DNA of 11,287 nt from Acidobacteriota bacterium (GCA_021788955.1 JAJYKC010000023.1:1-11287); one strand, 5' to 3'; positions 1 to 8,656 are shown, counted from the stretch's first letter. Translations and numbers: made by a program. The notes: generated from the sequence alone by a model not told the origin.

Positions 1-1135
1 TGGCCTCCTGCGCGTTCACCGCCAGGTTGACGAGCACGCGCTCGATTTCACCCGGATCGGCGCGCACGCTCCCCAGATCTCTCGCCGGCAGGAAGCGCAG
101 CTCGATGTTCTCGCGGATCAGCCGCCGCAGCATGGACAGCAGCCCCTCGATCACCTCGTTCAGGTTGATCGTCCGGCTGCGCAGCACCTGGCTGCGGCTG
201 AAGGCCAGAAGCTGCTTCGTCAGGCCGGCGGCTTTGTCGACCGCCTGCCGGATCTCGCCCAGCCGCTCGCGCGCGCGGCCGTCGTCCGGCTGCGCCAGCA
301 GGAGATCCACGTGCCCGCGGACCACCGTCAGCAGGTTATTGAAATCGTGCGCCACGCCTCCGGCGAGTTGTCCTACAGCCTGCATCTTCTGGGCCTGGTG
401 CAACTCCGCTTCCAGGCGTTTCTTTTCGGTGACGTTCTCCGCGAAGATGTCCAGATGCGAGACCTTTCCACCGCCGTCGCGCACTGCGCGCCCGCTCACC
501 CGCACCTCGACCGGCCGGCCGTCCCGCCGTGTCCAGACGCAGTCCCGGACGGCCGGCGTGTCGTTTTCGAGGAGCGCTTCCTGGAATCTCTCGAAGCTGC
601 CTGGCGGCGTGAAGATGAGGGGCAGGTCGCGCAGCAGCAATTCGGAACCGGAGGCCGAAGCGTAGCCCAGGATTTCGGTCATGGCGCCGTTGACCTGAAG
701 TAGCTCTCCCGCGGCAGTGGAACGGCACATGGCATAGGGCGCCTCTTCGATCAGCGTGCGGTAGGTGTGATCCGAGAGGCGCAACGCGCGCTCGGCGACC
801 ATCCGCTCGGTAACGTCGAGCGCGGTCCCGATGATGCCCGCGATGGCGCCTTCCGCGCCGCGCAACGGGCGGACCCGCGCCTGCAATTCGCGCCCCTGTA
901 CCTGCGCCTCGAATCCAGTCTCGTCCCCGGCGAGGGCGTGTTCGTAAGCCCTGCCGCCTTCCAGCCCAAAGAGATCGGACACCGGCTTCCCGGCCAACGC
1001 CTCCGGGGCGATGCCCATGCTCCGGAGCGCCCCGCCGGCGAGACGCGTGAAACGAAGATCTGCATCCGCTTCCCACAGCAACACCGGCACGCTCTCCAGG
1101 AACGTCACAAGCGACGCTTCGGAAATATGCGCCAC
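1..1135 (-). CDS. PAS-domain sensor histidine kinase (C-terminus off the left edge)
   Basis: This is a cytoplasmic two-component histidine kinase that would autophosphorylate and pass phosphate to a response regulator not seen here. Its reading frame is open across the whole left end. Seen: two PAS-like sensor regions at about residues 10-115 and 118-235, the second with a WTRRDGRPVEV strand and ending LDIFAENVTEKK. A coiled linker leads to an H-box GGVAHDFNNLL with the phospho-accepting His at residue 263. The HATPase begins with an N-box, VLVNLAVNAQEA, at residues 367-378, where the window ends. There is no transmembrane segment or signal peptide, so it should sense a cytosolic signal. The GTG start at 1135 is chosen because a TAA stop lies in frame four codons upstream and no ATG is available. 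There is no clear Shine-Dalgarno, and a TATAAT lies only 8 bases before the GTG. Kinases with the DFNNLL H-box often carry a C-terminal receiver, which would lie outside. Function is sure, start moderately so. Confidence 0.93.
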   Translation of the reverse strand, partial: MAHISEASLVTFLESVPVLLWEADADLRFTRLAGGALRSMGIAPEALAGKPVSDLFGLEGGRAYEHALAGDETGFEAQVQGRELQARVRPLRGAEGAIAGIIGTALDVTERMVAERALRLSDHTYRTLIEEAPYAMCRSTAAGELLQVNGAMTEILGYASASGSELLLRDLPLIFTPPGSFERFQEALLENDTPAVRDCVWTRRDGRPVEVRVSGRAVRDGGGKVSHLDIFAENVTEKKRLEAELHQAQKMQAVGQLAGGVAHDFNNLLTVVRGHVDLLLAQPDDGRARERLGEIRQAVDKAAGLTKQLLAFSRSQVLRSRTINLNEVIEGLLSMLRRLIRENIELRFLPARDLGSVRADPGEIERVLVNLAVNAQEA

Positions 1136-1143
1136 AGGTACAA

Positions 1144-1149
1144 ATTATA
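1144..1149 (-). promoter_or_regulatory. Consensus -10 box for the histidine kinase
   Basis: Read on the minus strand the sequence is a perfect TATAAT, 8 bases before the kinase GTG. Transcription would start at or within two bases of the GTG, giving a leaderless or near-leaderless message. No TTGACA-like -35 box lies at 16-18 bases spacing, so the match rests on the -10 hexamer in an otherwise GC-rich 116-base intergenic region. Confidence 0.45.
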
Positions 1150-1251
1150 TGACGGTACGACGGCGCACAGATGCCGCGCCGTCCGCCCCTCGCCCGCCCG
1201 GCCTGCAACGGTGGTATCCTTTCGTACTAGACTGCTCTTTGAGGATGAGCC

Positions 1252-2553
1252 GTGGCACCTGCTGCCAACTCGCGGTGTTTCGGCATGCGCCTGTCTACGA
1301 TGAGATGTCGAGCGTTCCTCGGTTTCCTGGTAGTGCCCCTATGGTTTGGCGGCTGTGCCAGACAGCCAACCTCGACCATCCAACTCCCGGTGGTCTACAT
1401 CGCGCCCCCCTTGCAACGCGATGTGGCGGTTTACTCCGAGTGGATTGGAACTACTGTTGGCTACGTCGATGCGGAGATCCACTCCCAGGTGACCGGCTAC
1501 CTCCTGACGCAGAGCTACAAGGAGGGCTCTCTGGTTCGCAAGGGCGACCTCCTTTTTCAGGTCGACCCCAGACCGTTTCAGGCGGCTGTGGACCAGGCCA
1601 GAGCGCGGGTGGAAGCGGCAAGGGCCCAGTTGACCGTGGCTACGGCACAAGTGGATCAGGCCAAAGCCGAAATCGATCGCGCGCAGGCCGCCCTGGGAAA
1701 AACCGAGTTGGATGTCAAACGCTACTCGCCGCTCGTCTCGGACGGAACCGTCAGCCAGCAGGAACTCGATGACGCCGTTCAGGCCAACCTCGCCAACAAA
1801 GCCGCGGTTGCGGCCGCCGAAGGGCATCATGAGAGTGCGAAAGCTCAGGTGGCGACGGCCCAGGCAAATGTGGAAGTCGCCCAAATGGCCCGCGAGGGCG
1901 CGGACCTCAATCTGGGATTCACCCGTATCACCGCTCCGGTAGAAGGCATCGCCGGAATCCACGTCGCCAACATCGGCGACCTCGTCGGAACCGGCGAGCA
2001 TTCCGTCTTGACCTCGATATCTCACATCGACCCCATTTTTGTGGAATTCCCCGTGAGCGAGCAGGAATACCTGCGCCTGCGGTCGTTGCTGTTGGAGAGC
2101 GATCCCGACAAGAAACCGAGCCTCGAATTGATTCTGGCCGATGGCTCGACGTATCCACACAGCGGAAAGATCGATATTGTCGGGCGCGAGGTCAATCCCA
2201 CGACGGGCACCCTCCGGATTCGAGGCCTCTTTCCGAATCCCGGCAGCATCCTGCGTCCGGGCCAATATGCCAAAGTTCGAACCGCGACGTCTTTCAGGAA
2301 AGGTGCCCTGCTGTTGCCGCAGGGCGCGGTCCAGGAGCTTCAGGGAGGGTATCAGGTTTTTGTCCTCCCATTGTCATCCAACAAATGCGAGGTTCGCACC
2401 ATAAAGGTCGGGAACCGGATCGGAGCTTATTGGCTGGTTGAGCAAGGCCTGGCACCCTCGGATCGGGTAATCGTCGAAGGGCTTCAAAAGGTCCGGCCTG
2501 GAGACCAGGTCGATCCGCAACCGGCAAAACTGCCTCCTTTCAGGCCAGTGTGA
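1252..2553 (+). CDS. RND efflux periplasmic adaptor lipoprotein (AcrA/MexA type)
   Basis: This is the membrane-fusion subunit of a tripartite efflux pump. It links the inner-membrane RND transporter to the outer-membrane channel and is probably lipid-anchored on the periplasmic side of the inner membrane. Seen: a signal peptide with hydrophobic core AFLGFLVVPLWF and a lipobox-like FGGC, giving Cys35 as the lipidated residue. A lipoyl-like half follows at about residues 70-110 (QVTGYLLTQSYKEGSLVRKG, then DLLFQVDPRPF). Next is an Ala/Gln-rich helical hairpin at about 110-215, the second lipoyl half near FTRITAPVEG, a beta-barrel domain and a membrane-proximal domain with GQYAKVRT. At 433 residues it is slightly long for the family because of the N-terminal extension. 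The GTG at 1252 has GAGGA six bases upstream. ATGs at 1285 and 1300 would give more usual signal peptides but lack a ribosome site. It is first gene of the pump operon, 63 bases before the transporter. Confidence 0.93.
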   Translation: MAPAANSRCFGMRLSTMRCRAFLGFLVVPLWFGGCARQPTSTIQLPVVYIAPPLQRDVAVYSEWIGTTVGYVDAEIHSQVTGYLLTQSYKEGSLVRKGDLLFQVDPRPFQAAVDQARARVEAARAQLTVATAQVDQAKAEIDRAQAALGKTELDVKRYSPLVSDGTVSQQELDDAVQANLANKAAVAAAEGHHESAKAQVATAQANVEVAQMAREGADLNLGFTRITAPVEGIAGIHVANIGDLVGTGEHSVLTSISHIDPIFVEFPVSEQEYLRLRSLLLESDPDKKPSLELILADGSTYPHSGKIDIVGREVNPTTGTLRIRGLFPNPGSILRPGQYAKVRTATSFRKGALLLPQGAVQELQGGYQVFVLPLSSNKCEVRTIKVGNRIGAYWLVEQGLAPSDRVIVEGLQKVRPGDQVDPQPAKLPPFRPV

Positions 2554-2561
2554 GCACTTAA

Positions 2562-2591
2562 GCCGGCCCGCATTCTGGAAAATCGGCCGGC
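2562..2591 (+). other. GC-rich stem-loop between adaptor and transporter genes
   Basis: GCCGGCC at 2562-2568 can pair with GGCCGGC at 2585-2591 across a 16-base loop, a 7-bp all-GC stem. It lies in the 63-base gap between the adaptor stop and the transporter GTG. No T-run follows, so it is not a standard terminator. It could slow ribosomes, stabilise an mRNA end or be chance in GC-rich DNA. Confidence 0.35.
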
Positions 2592-2616
2592 CCACGGAAA
2601 CAAGCGAGTCGAGGAC

Positions 2617-5600
2617 GTGTCCAAGTTCTTCATCAATCGCCCCGTAACGGCCATGGTGATTTCGATTCTCACCGTGCTGGCGGGTATTGTTGTTGCGCGG
2701 CGCCTTCCGATCGCCCAGTTCCCTCAAATCGCCCCGCCGGAGATCGTGGTCACCACGAACTTCGTCGGCGCCGACGCCCTGACGATTGAAAGTTCCGTCG
2801 CCACGCCGCTGGAAGAGGCCATGGCAGGCGTTGAAGGCATGACCTACATGCGGTCCTTCAATGCCAACGACGGCACCATGAAATTGCGCGTCGATTTCGA
2901 CTTGAGCATGGACCCCGACATCGCGGAAGTTTTTTCTGAAATCCGCGTGAACCGGGCGCTGCCCCAACTGCCGCCCTCCGTCCGCGAGCAGGGAGTCACC
3001 ATCGCCAAGTCGCATGTCAGCCCGCTGATGATCATTGCCCTGTCGTCGCCCAGGGGAACACGCGACGCCACGTTTCTCGCGAATTACGCCTACATCAACA
3101 TCGCCGATGCGCTGACGCGCGTCCGCGGAATCGGTTCGGTGGTGATACAGGGCGCGGGCGCCTACGCCATGCGCAACTGGGTCAGGCCGGACCGCCTGGC
3201 CAGCCTCGGTGTCACCGTCCCGGACCTGCTCAAAGCCATCGAACAGCAAAACACGGTGAACCCTTCAGGCCAGGTTGGCGCCGAGCCCGCTCCGCCGGGG
3301 CAGCAGTTCACCTATACGATGCGGGCGCTCGGTCTTCTGGTGACCGAAGAGGATTTCGGCAACGTGATCGTCCGCGAAAATCCCGACGGTTCGATCCTCC
3401 GGCTTCGCGATCTCGCGCGCGTGGAACTGGGCGCCCAGCTTTATAACGTGATCGGGCGGCTGAACGGCAGGCCGGCGGCCATTATCAACGTCTTTCAACT
3501 CCCCGGATACAACGCCGTCGAAGCCGTCGATGGCGTCCGCAAACTGATGAAGGACCTGAAATCGAAATTCCCGGACGATGTCGATTACACCGTTTCTCTG
3601 GACACCACACTGTCGGTGCGGGAGGGCATCCGCGAGATCGTCAACACCTTGTGGCAGGCTTTGATTCTGGTCATTATCGTGGTGTTTATCTTCCTGCAAA
3701 CGTTCCGGGCAACGCTGATACCAGCACTTACCGTGCCAGTATCCCTCATTGGCGCTTTTATCTTCTTTCCCGTCCTCGGGTTCAGCATCAACTCGCTTTC
3801 GCTTTTTGGCCTGGTATTGGCGATTGGCCTCGTCGTGGACGACGCCATCGTAGTCGTTGAGGCGGTCGAGGTTCACATGGCGCGGGGACTGAACCCCAAG
3901 GAAGCTTCGCTAAAGGCCATGGAAGAGGTGTCCGGTCCGGTGGTTGCGATCGCGCTGATCCTTGCGGCGGTCTTTGTACCCACTGCTTTCATCCCCGGAA
4001 TCACCGGGCGGCTTTATCAGCAGTTCGCGGTCACTATCGCCGTTTCGGTCCTGATTTCCGCGTTCAACGCGCTCTCTTTGAGCCCGGCATTGTGCTCCCT
4101 TCTCCTCAAACCGGGCCATGGCTCCGGGGGAGGGCTGCACCGGATGTTCGGCGCTTTTAATCGAGGGTTCGACCGCGCCACCAACCGCTACGTGGGCGTG
4201 TGCGCCTCCCTCATACGGAAGCTGGGTTTTAGCATGCTGTTCCTGGTCGGCGTGGCGGTCGCCGCGGGATTGCTGGGCAGCAAGCTTCCGTCCGGGTTCC
4301 TGCCAACCGAAGACCAGGGCTATTTCTACATGAACATCCAACTCCCCGAAGCCTCGTCGCTGCAACGGACCGACGCTTTTACACGCCGCGTCGAGGAGGT
4401 CCTCAAGAACACGAAGGGGGTTGAATACTACAGCACCGTTGTCGGCAACAGCCTGCTCACGCAAACCAACGCGACCTACAGCGCCTTCATTTTCGTGGCC
4501 CTGAAGCCGTGGGCGGAACGCCGGACCCGCGACACCAGCCTCCAGGCGATTATGGATTCCGTAAACGCGCGCGTCGACAGGCTGCCGGAGGGGCGTGCTT
4601 TTGCTTTCGCGCCCCCGGCGATTTCGGGCATCGGCACGTCCGGCGGTTTCAGTTTCATGCTCGAAGATCGCGCCGGTCATAACATCGATTACCTGTCCCG
4701 GAACGTGGACCTTTTTATGGAGGCGGCTCGCAAACGGCCGGAGCTCGCGCGTTTGAACAGTTCCTTGAATGCCCACGTGCCCCAGGTCTACGCCAACGTG
4801 GACCGCGACAAGACCCTCAAGCAAGGCGTCGATCTCCAGGATGTCTACCGCACCTTGCGCGCTTTCATGGGATCTCTGTTCGTCAACTATTTCAATCGCT
4901 TTGGCCGGGCATGGCAGGTCTACATCGCCGCCGAGTCCGGCTACCGCACGCAAGCCGAGGATGTAAAGAAGTTTTATGTCAGGAATGCCAAAGGTGAGAT
5001 GGTTCCGCTCTCCTCGGTGATCTCCATCGAGACGCGTGAAGGACCCGAATTCACATCGCGGTTCAATGAATACCGCGCGGTGGAGATCACCGGCACACCG
5101 GCGCCCGGCTACAGTACGGTACAGGCCATGGATGCTCTGGAAGATGTGGCCAGCAATGTCCTGCCCAGAGACATGGGCTACGATTGGAACGCGCTTTCTT
5201 ATCAGCAGAAGAAGGCGCAGCAGGAGGTAAGCCCCGCCGCCGTATTCGGGCTCTCGTTGTTGGTCGTGTTCCTCATCCTGGCCGCGCAGTACGAGAACTG
5301 GGCCTTGCCGTTCGGCGTCCTTCTGGGAACGCCCGTTGCTGTTTTGGGAGCCTTCCTGGCGCTGTGGGCAAGAGGCTTTGAAAACAACGTGTATGCCCAG
5401 ATCGGACTGGTCATGCTGATCGGACTCGCGGCCAAGAATGCCATCCTCATCGTTGAGTTCGCCAGGGCGGAATACATGAAAGGCACCGCTTTGACCGACG
5501 CCGCGCTGGCGGGTGCCCGCCTGCGCCTGCGTCCCATCCTGATGACGGCATTCGCATTCATCTTCGGTACGCTTCCTTTGGCATTGGCTTCGGGGTCGGG

Positions 5601-5745
5601 CGCCGTGGCCCGAAAAATTCTAGGTACAACGGTGATTGGCGGCATGCTTGCCGCTACCCTGATTGCCGTCTTCATTGTTCCTGTAACCTTCTTCTTCGTG
5701 GAGTTCACGCGCCTGAAGCTTCGCTCCTGGAGGAACAGGTCATGA
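2617..5745 (+). CDS. RND multidrug efflux transporter, HAE1 family (AcrB type)
   Basis: This is the proton-driven inner-membrane pump subunit, working as a trimer that takes drugs or other hydrophobic compounds from the periplasm and outer leaflet. Its 1042 residues match the usual length of the family (AcrB is 1049). Seen: the conserved start SKFFINRPVTAMVI forming TM1, and a periplasmic loop beginning PQIAPPEIVVTTNFVGAD. TM4 has the proton-relay pair Asp408-Asp409 in GLVLAIGLVVDDAIVVVE. The second half repeats the fold, and TM10 has Lys940 in GLAAKNAILIVEFA. Both relay positions agree with AcrB (Asp407, Asp408, Lys940), which places the protein in the hydrophobe/amphiphile exporters rather than the metal exporters. 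The GTG start is forced by the conserved N-terminus, but its GAGGA ends just one base before the GTG, an unusually short spacing; a weaker AAGCGAG lies 8 bases upstream. The gene ends in an ATGA overlap with the outer-membrane gene. The exact substrate cannot be read from sequence. Confidence 0.97.
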   Translation: MSKFFINRPVTAMVISILTVLAGIVVARRLPIAQFPQIAPPEIVVTTNFVGADALTIESSVATPLEEAMAGVEGMTYMRSFNANDGTMKLRVDFDLSMDPDIAEVFSEIRVNRALPQLPPSVREQGVTIAKSHVSPLMIIALSSPRGTRDATFLANYAYINIADALTRVRGIGSVVIQGAGAYAMRNWVRPDRLASLGVTVPDLLKAIEQQNTVNPSGQVGAEPAPPGQQFTYTMRALGLLVTEEDFGNVIVRENPDGSILRLRDLARVELGAQLYNVIGRLNGRPAAIINVFQLPGYNAVEAVDGVRKLMKDLKSKFPDDVDYTVSLDTTLSVREGIREIVNTLWQALILVIIVVFIFLQTFRATLIPALTVPVSLIGAFIFFPVLGFSINSLSLFGLVLAIGLVVDDAIVVVEAVEVHMARGLNPKEASLKAMEEVSGPVVAIALILAAVFVPTAFIPGITGRLYQQFAVTIAVSVLISAFNALSLSPALCSLLLKPGHGSGGGLHRMFGAFNRGFDRATNRYVGVCASLIRKLGFSMLFLVGVAVAAGLLGSKLPSGFLPTEDQGYFYMNIQLPEASSLQRTDAFTRRVEEVLKNTKGVEYYSTVVGNSLLTQTNATYSAFIFVALKPWAERRTRDTSLQAIMDSVNARVDRLPEGRAFAFAPPAISGIGTSGGFSFMLEDRAGHNIDYLSRNVDLFMEAARKRPELARLNSSLNAHVPQVYANVDRDKTLKQGVDLQDVYRTLRAFMGSLFVNYFNRFGRAWQVYIAAESGYRTQAEDVKKFYVRNAKGEMVPLSSVISIETREGPEFTSRFNEYRAVEITGTPAPGYSTVQAMDALEDVASNVLPRDMGYDWNALSYQQKKAQQEVSPAAVFGLSLLVVFLILAAQYENWALPFGVLLGTPVAVLGAFLALWARGFENNVYAQIGLVMLIGLAAKNAILIVEFARAEYMKGTALTDAALAGARLRLRPILMTAFAFIFGTLPLALASGSGAVARKILGTTVIGGMLAATLIAVFIVPVTFFFVEFTRLKLRSWRNRS

Positions 5746-7172
5746 GAACCGCCGCTTCGCTGTGCGTCCTGCTGTGTTGTCTGCTGACCGGCTGCGTGGT
5801 CGGTCCGAACTATTCGAGGCCGGCCGTTCCCCTCCCTTCCACTTTTCACGGACAGGCGGGTCCCGAATCGTCCTCACTTGCCGACTTGCCGTGGTGGGAT
5901 CTATATACCGATTCCACGCTGGCGGCGTTGATCAAAGAGGCCTTCGCCAACAACAATGACCTCCACACGGCGGTCGCCCGGGTGGAAGAGGCCCAAAACC
6001 TCGTCATTGTAGCTCGGTCCGAATACTTTCCGCTCGTTGGACAGGATCTCGGAGTACAGCGCGCCCGGGGAGTCTACAAGTCGATCCCCGAGTTGACGCT
6101 TCCATCGGGCGGCCCGGCCCAGAACTTGTTCCTGGCTGGCCTGTCCACCGCGTGGGAGGCCGACATTTGGGGGAGAATCCGAAGATCGAACCAGGCCGCG
6201 CTTGCCGATTTCCTTGCCACCGACCAGGGCCGCCGCGGACTGCTGCTGTCGCTCGTGAGTGACGTTGCGCAAGCCTACTTCGAACTCCAGGAACTCGACC
6301 GCCGCCTGGTCATTGCCCGCAACACTACCACCGCATTCCAGGCGACCTACGAGCTTTTCAACCGGCGATACAACGCGGGTATCAGTTCCCGCTTGGCGGT
6401 CACACGCGCAGAGTCGGCGTTGGACGAGGCTGCCGGCAGCGTTTCCGATATCGAGAGGCGGATTGCGGTGAAGGAACACCAGATCTGCGTGCTTCTCGGA
6501 AGGAACGCGGGAACCATTCGCCGCCAACCCCCGATAGAGGGCACGCCATTTCTGCCGGAGATCCCAGCCGGGTTGCCTTCCTCTCTCTTGGAGCGCCGCC
6601 CGGATCTTCTTCAGGCGGAGCAGGTCCTCGCCGGCGCTTCGGCGAGAATTGGCATCGCCAAGGCGGATTTCTTCCCAAGAATAGGTTTGACCGCGTTGCT
6701 TGGCAGGGTGAGTCCCGAACTGTCGGCCCTTACCAGCGGGTCGGCCGGCATAGCGGCCTTAGCTGGATCCGGGGGCGGCCCGATCTTCACCGGCGGCCAA
6801 TTGACCGGGCAGTATCAAGCCGCCATCGCTGCCTTCGAGCAGGCCAGGTTCCAGTATCTGCAGGGCGTCCTCCGAGCCCTTCAGGAGGTCGCGGACGCGC
6901 TCGTGTCCCAGGAAAAACTCGCGGAACTGCAAAAACGGCAGGCGGAACAGGTATCGGCCCTGAACGAATCCGTGGTGATCGCGAGCAAGCGGTATCGCGG
7001 CGGCTTAGCAAGCTATTATGAAGTGCTCGAAGCCCAGCAACTCTTGTTCCCGGCGGAGATCGCCCTCTCCCAGACGCGTCGCGACCGGCTCCTGGCCGTG
7101 GTTCAGCTCTACAAAGCTCTTGGCGGCGGCTGGAAACTCACCGACGCTCAGTGGGTGCAGGGACACTCGTAA
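5742..7172 (+). CDS. Outer-membrane efflux lipoprotein (NodT/OprM type)
   Basis: This is the outer-membrane channel of the tripartite pump, a trimeric TolC-like barrel with a long periplasmic helical tunnel, anchored by a lipid. Seen: a short signal peptide with lipobox LLTGC, giving Cys18, followed by VVGPNYSRPAVPLP, the hallmark opening of the NodT family. Two outer-membrane efflux (OEP) repeats follow, at about residues 60-245 and 265-460. Each is rich in long Ala/Gln/Glu helices, for example ELQELDRRLVIARN in the first and RRDRLLAVVQLYKALGGGW near the end of the second. LLERRPDLLQAEQVLAGA is the typical start of the second repeat. The 476 residues are of normal length. The ATG overlaps the transporter stop as ATGA and has GGAGG at 5729-5733, eight bases upstream, so translation is probably coupled as well as independently initiated. 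It is last gene of the operon and converges on the HtrA gene 39 bases away. Confidence 0.95.
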   Translation: MRTAASLCVLLCCLLTGCVVGPNYSRPAVPLPSTFHGQAGPESSSLADLPWWDLYTDSTLAALIKEAFANNNDLHTAVARVEEAQNLVIVARSEYFPLVGQDLGVQRARGVYKSIPELTLPSGGPAQNLFLAGLSTAWEADIWGRIRRSNQAALADFLATDQGRRGLLLSLVSDVAQAYFELQELDRRLVIARNTTTAFQATYELFNRRYNAGISSRLAVTRAESALDEAAGSVSDIERRIAVKEHQICVLLGRNAGTIRRQPPIEGTPFLPEIPAGLPSSLLERRPDLLQAEQVLAGASARIGIAKADFFPRIGLTALLGRVSPELSALTSGSAGIAALAGSGGGPIFTGGQLTGQYQAAIAAFEQARFQYLQGVLRALQEVADALVSQEKLAELQKRQAEQVSALNESVVIASKRYRGGLASYYEVLEAQQLLFPAEIALSQTRRDRLLAVVQLYKALGGGWKLTDAQWVQGHS

Positions 7173-7188
7173 CACCCCGTGGTGAAAG

Positions 7189-7213
7189 CCGCGGCCCCTC
7201 GGGAGCGGTCTTT
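7189..7213 (+). terminator. Possible terminator between the convergent pump operon and htrA-like gene
   Basis: CCGC and CCC pair with GGG and GCGG around a CTC loop, with small unpaired bases between the two stem parts, and TCTTT follows. It sits in the 39-base gap between converging genes, where a terminator is expected, and reaches just past the stop of the minus-strand gene. The stem is interrupted and the T-run short, so the call is weak. Confidence 0.3.
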
Positions 7214-8612
7214 ACTCCAGGTCGAAAGAAACGTACACCAACTGTCCGCTGCGCTCCACCAGTAAGGCGACGGCATCTCCCCGCTTCTTGCCGTCCAGCG
7301 CGGTGCGCAGCACCTCCAGGGTCGCTATCTTGGCGCCGTTGAACTCGTGGATCACGTCGCCTGCAACCAGTCCGGGATTCTCCCCGGCGAATTCGAGAGG
7401 AATCGCCGCCACGACCACCCCATCCAGACGCCGCAAGTCAGGCAGAATCGGGGTCACCTTGTCGTCCAGCGTTAGCGCAAGCACGCCCAACCGGCGCACC
7501 AGCGTCGCATCCTGGCTCGCCAACTCGTCCAGATCCAGCGGGGATCTCGGCCGTGCCAGCACGCCGACCGTCTTTTGGAAATGCTCTTTTCCCCTTTCGA
7601 TATCGAGCGCGATCTCCTCTCCAAAAACGTGTTGGAAAATTGCCGCCTCGAGATCGCGTGCGTGCGCCACCGGCTTGCCGTCGGCGCCAAGCACAATGTC
7701 GCCCTGTTGCAGCCCGGCAGCTTCGGCCGCACCGCCCGGCACGATGTCGGAGAGGATGACGCCGGGTTCGCGGTCCAATCCCAGCGCCGACGCCAGAGTC
7801 GGGGTGATGTTCTGCGGCACCACGCCAATGGCTCCGCGCCGGATGCGCCCGTTCTTGCGCAGACCTTGATAGATCCGCCGGACCACGTTGCTCGGAATCG
7901 CAAAGCCGATTCCCTCACTCCCGCCCGATTGCGACATGATCATCGTGTTGATCCCGGCGATCCCGCCCGTGATATCCAAAAGCGGTCCGCCGCTGTTGCC
8001 GGGGTTTATCGGCGCGTCGGTCTGAATGTAGAAGTTCGGCTTACCGTCGTCGAGGTAGCGCCGGGGAGCGCTCACAAAACCCACCGTGAGGGAATTCTCG
8101 AGGCCGAGCGGACTGCCGAGCGCAAGAACGAGTTGCCCTTGCTTCAAGGCATCCGAATCCTCCAGAAAGGACAGCGTGGGAAGGCCCTTCGCTTCGATCT
8201 TCAAAACGGCCAGATCTGTCTCGTGATCGACACCGGCCACCGCTGCCGGAAAATGCTTGTGTCTGGCCGGACCGTCCGGCTGCGTCCGGTCGATGACGCT
8301 GACGTCGATATGCCGTGCGTCTTTGATAACGTGAGCGTTGGTTACGATATAGCCATTCGGATCGAGAATGACGCCCGACCCCGTGGCCTCCTGGTTTGAA
8401 ATAAAGCCGGCTTGTTTCACCCCGGACTCGTCCACCGGGGCGCGCCCTCGAACCGAGACTTGAACCACGGCGGCGCTCGCCGATCTGGCGAGGTCCTCGA
8501 CGGCTGCGCTGAACTGTTCGAGTGCCTGCGGGGTGGCTTGCGGTCGAAGTTGGGCATTGAGGCAGTACGGGATGATCGTTGCTACCAGAATGCCTCGAAA
8601 TTTGGCAGTCAT
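7212..8612 (-). CDS. HtrA/DegP-type periplasmic serine protease with two PDZ domains
   Basis: This is a trypsin-fold protease and probable chaperone that degrades misfolded envelope proteins. Seen: an N-terminal signal peptide (MTAKFRGILVATIIPYCLNA, likely cut near residue 20). The protease domain spans about residues 35-250. Its triad is His94 in VTNAHVI, Asp133 in HETDLAVLKI and Ser207 in the oxyanion motif GNSGGPLLD. It continues with INTMIMSQSGGSEGIGFAIP, so all catalytic residues are present. PDZ1 covers about 258-355 (GVILSDIVPGGAAEAAGL then QQGDIVLGADGKPV) and PDZ2 about 375-466 (ENPGLVAGDVIHEFNGAKI). At 466 residues it is close to DegP/DegQ length. AAAGGAG lies about 10 bases upstream of the ATG. 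The start overlaps, as ATGA, the stop of a chimeric scar ORF, which is probably chance. A TATAAT lies about 45 bases upstream. Being opposite to the pump operon, it is independently transcribed. DegP, DegQ and DegS-like roles cannot be told apart here. Confidence 0.96.
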   Translation of the reverse strand: MTAKFRGILVATIIPYCLNAQLRPQATPQALEQFSAAVEDLARSASAAVVQVSVRGRAPVDESGVKQAGFISNQEATGSGVILDPNGYIVTNAHVIKDARHIDVSVIDRTQPDGPARHKHFPAAVAGVDHETDLAVLKIEAKGLPTLSFLEDSDALKQGQLVLALGSPLGLENSLTVGFVSAPRRYLDDGKPNFYIQTDAPINPGNSGGPLLDITGGIAGINTMIMSQSGGSEGIGFAIPSNVVRRIYQGLRKNGRIRRGAIGVVPQNITPTLASALGLDREPGVILSDIVPGGAAEAAGLQQGDIVLGADGKPVAHARDLEAAIFQHVFGEEIALDIERGKEHFQKTVGVLARPRSPLDLDELASQDATLVRRLGVLALTLDDKVTPILPDLRRLDGVVVAAIPLEFAGENPGLVAGDVIHEFNGAKIATLEVLRTALDGKKRGDAVALLVERSGQLVYVSFDLE

Positions 8613-8656
8613 CTTTTCAATACTCCTTTGGGTGGCTCTCGCGATTCAAACCACTG

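Noticed and set aside
336..1208. Long minus-strand frame of 290 codons over the kinase
   Set aside because: It lies on the same strand as the kinase but in another frame, is very rich in Arg, Gly and Ala, and shows no fold motifs. The true frame carries the PAS, H-box and N-box motifs.
1203..1231. Possible sigma-70 promoter for the pump operon, CTGCAA - 17 bases - TACTAG
   Set aside because: Only 3 of 6 matches in each hexamer, no better than chance; a promoter is expected nearby but I cannot place it.
1339..2265. Minus-strand frame of 308 codons opposite the adaptor gene
   Set aside because: Antisense shadow of a GC-rich gene. The plus strand carries recognisable adaptor motifs throughout.
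2562..2591. Stem-loop as a terminator between adaptor and transporter
   Set aside because: No T-run follows it, and the three pump genes clearly form one functional operon.
3910..4953. Minus-strand frame of 347 codons opposite the RND gene
   Set aside because: Antisense shadow. The plus strand encodes conserved transporter sequence along the whole stretch.
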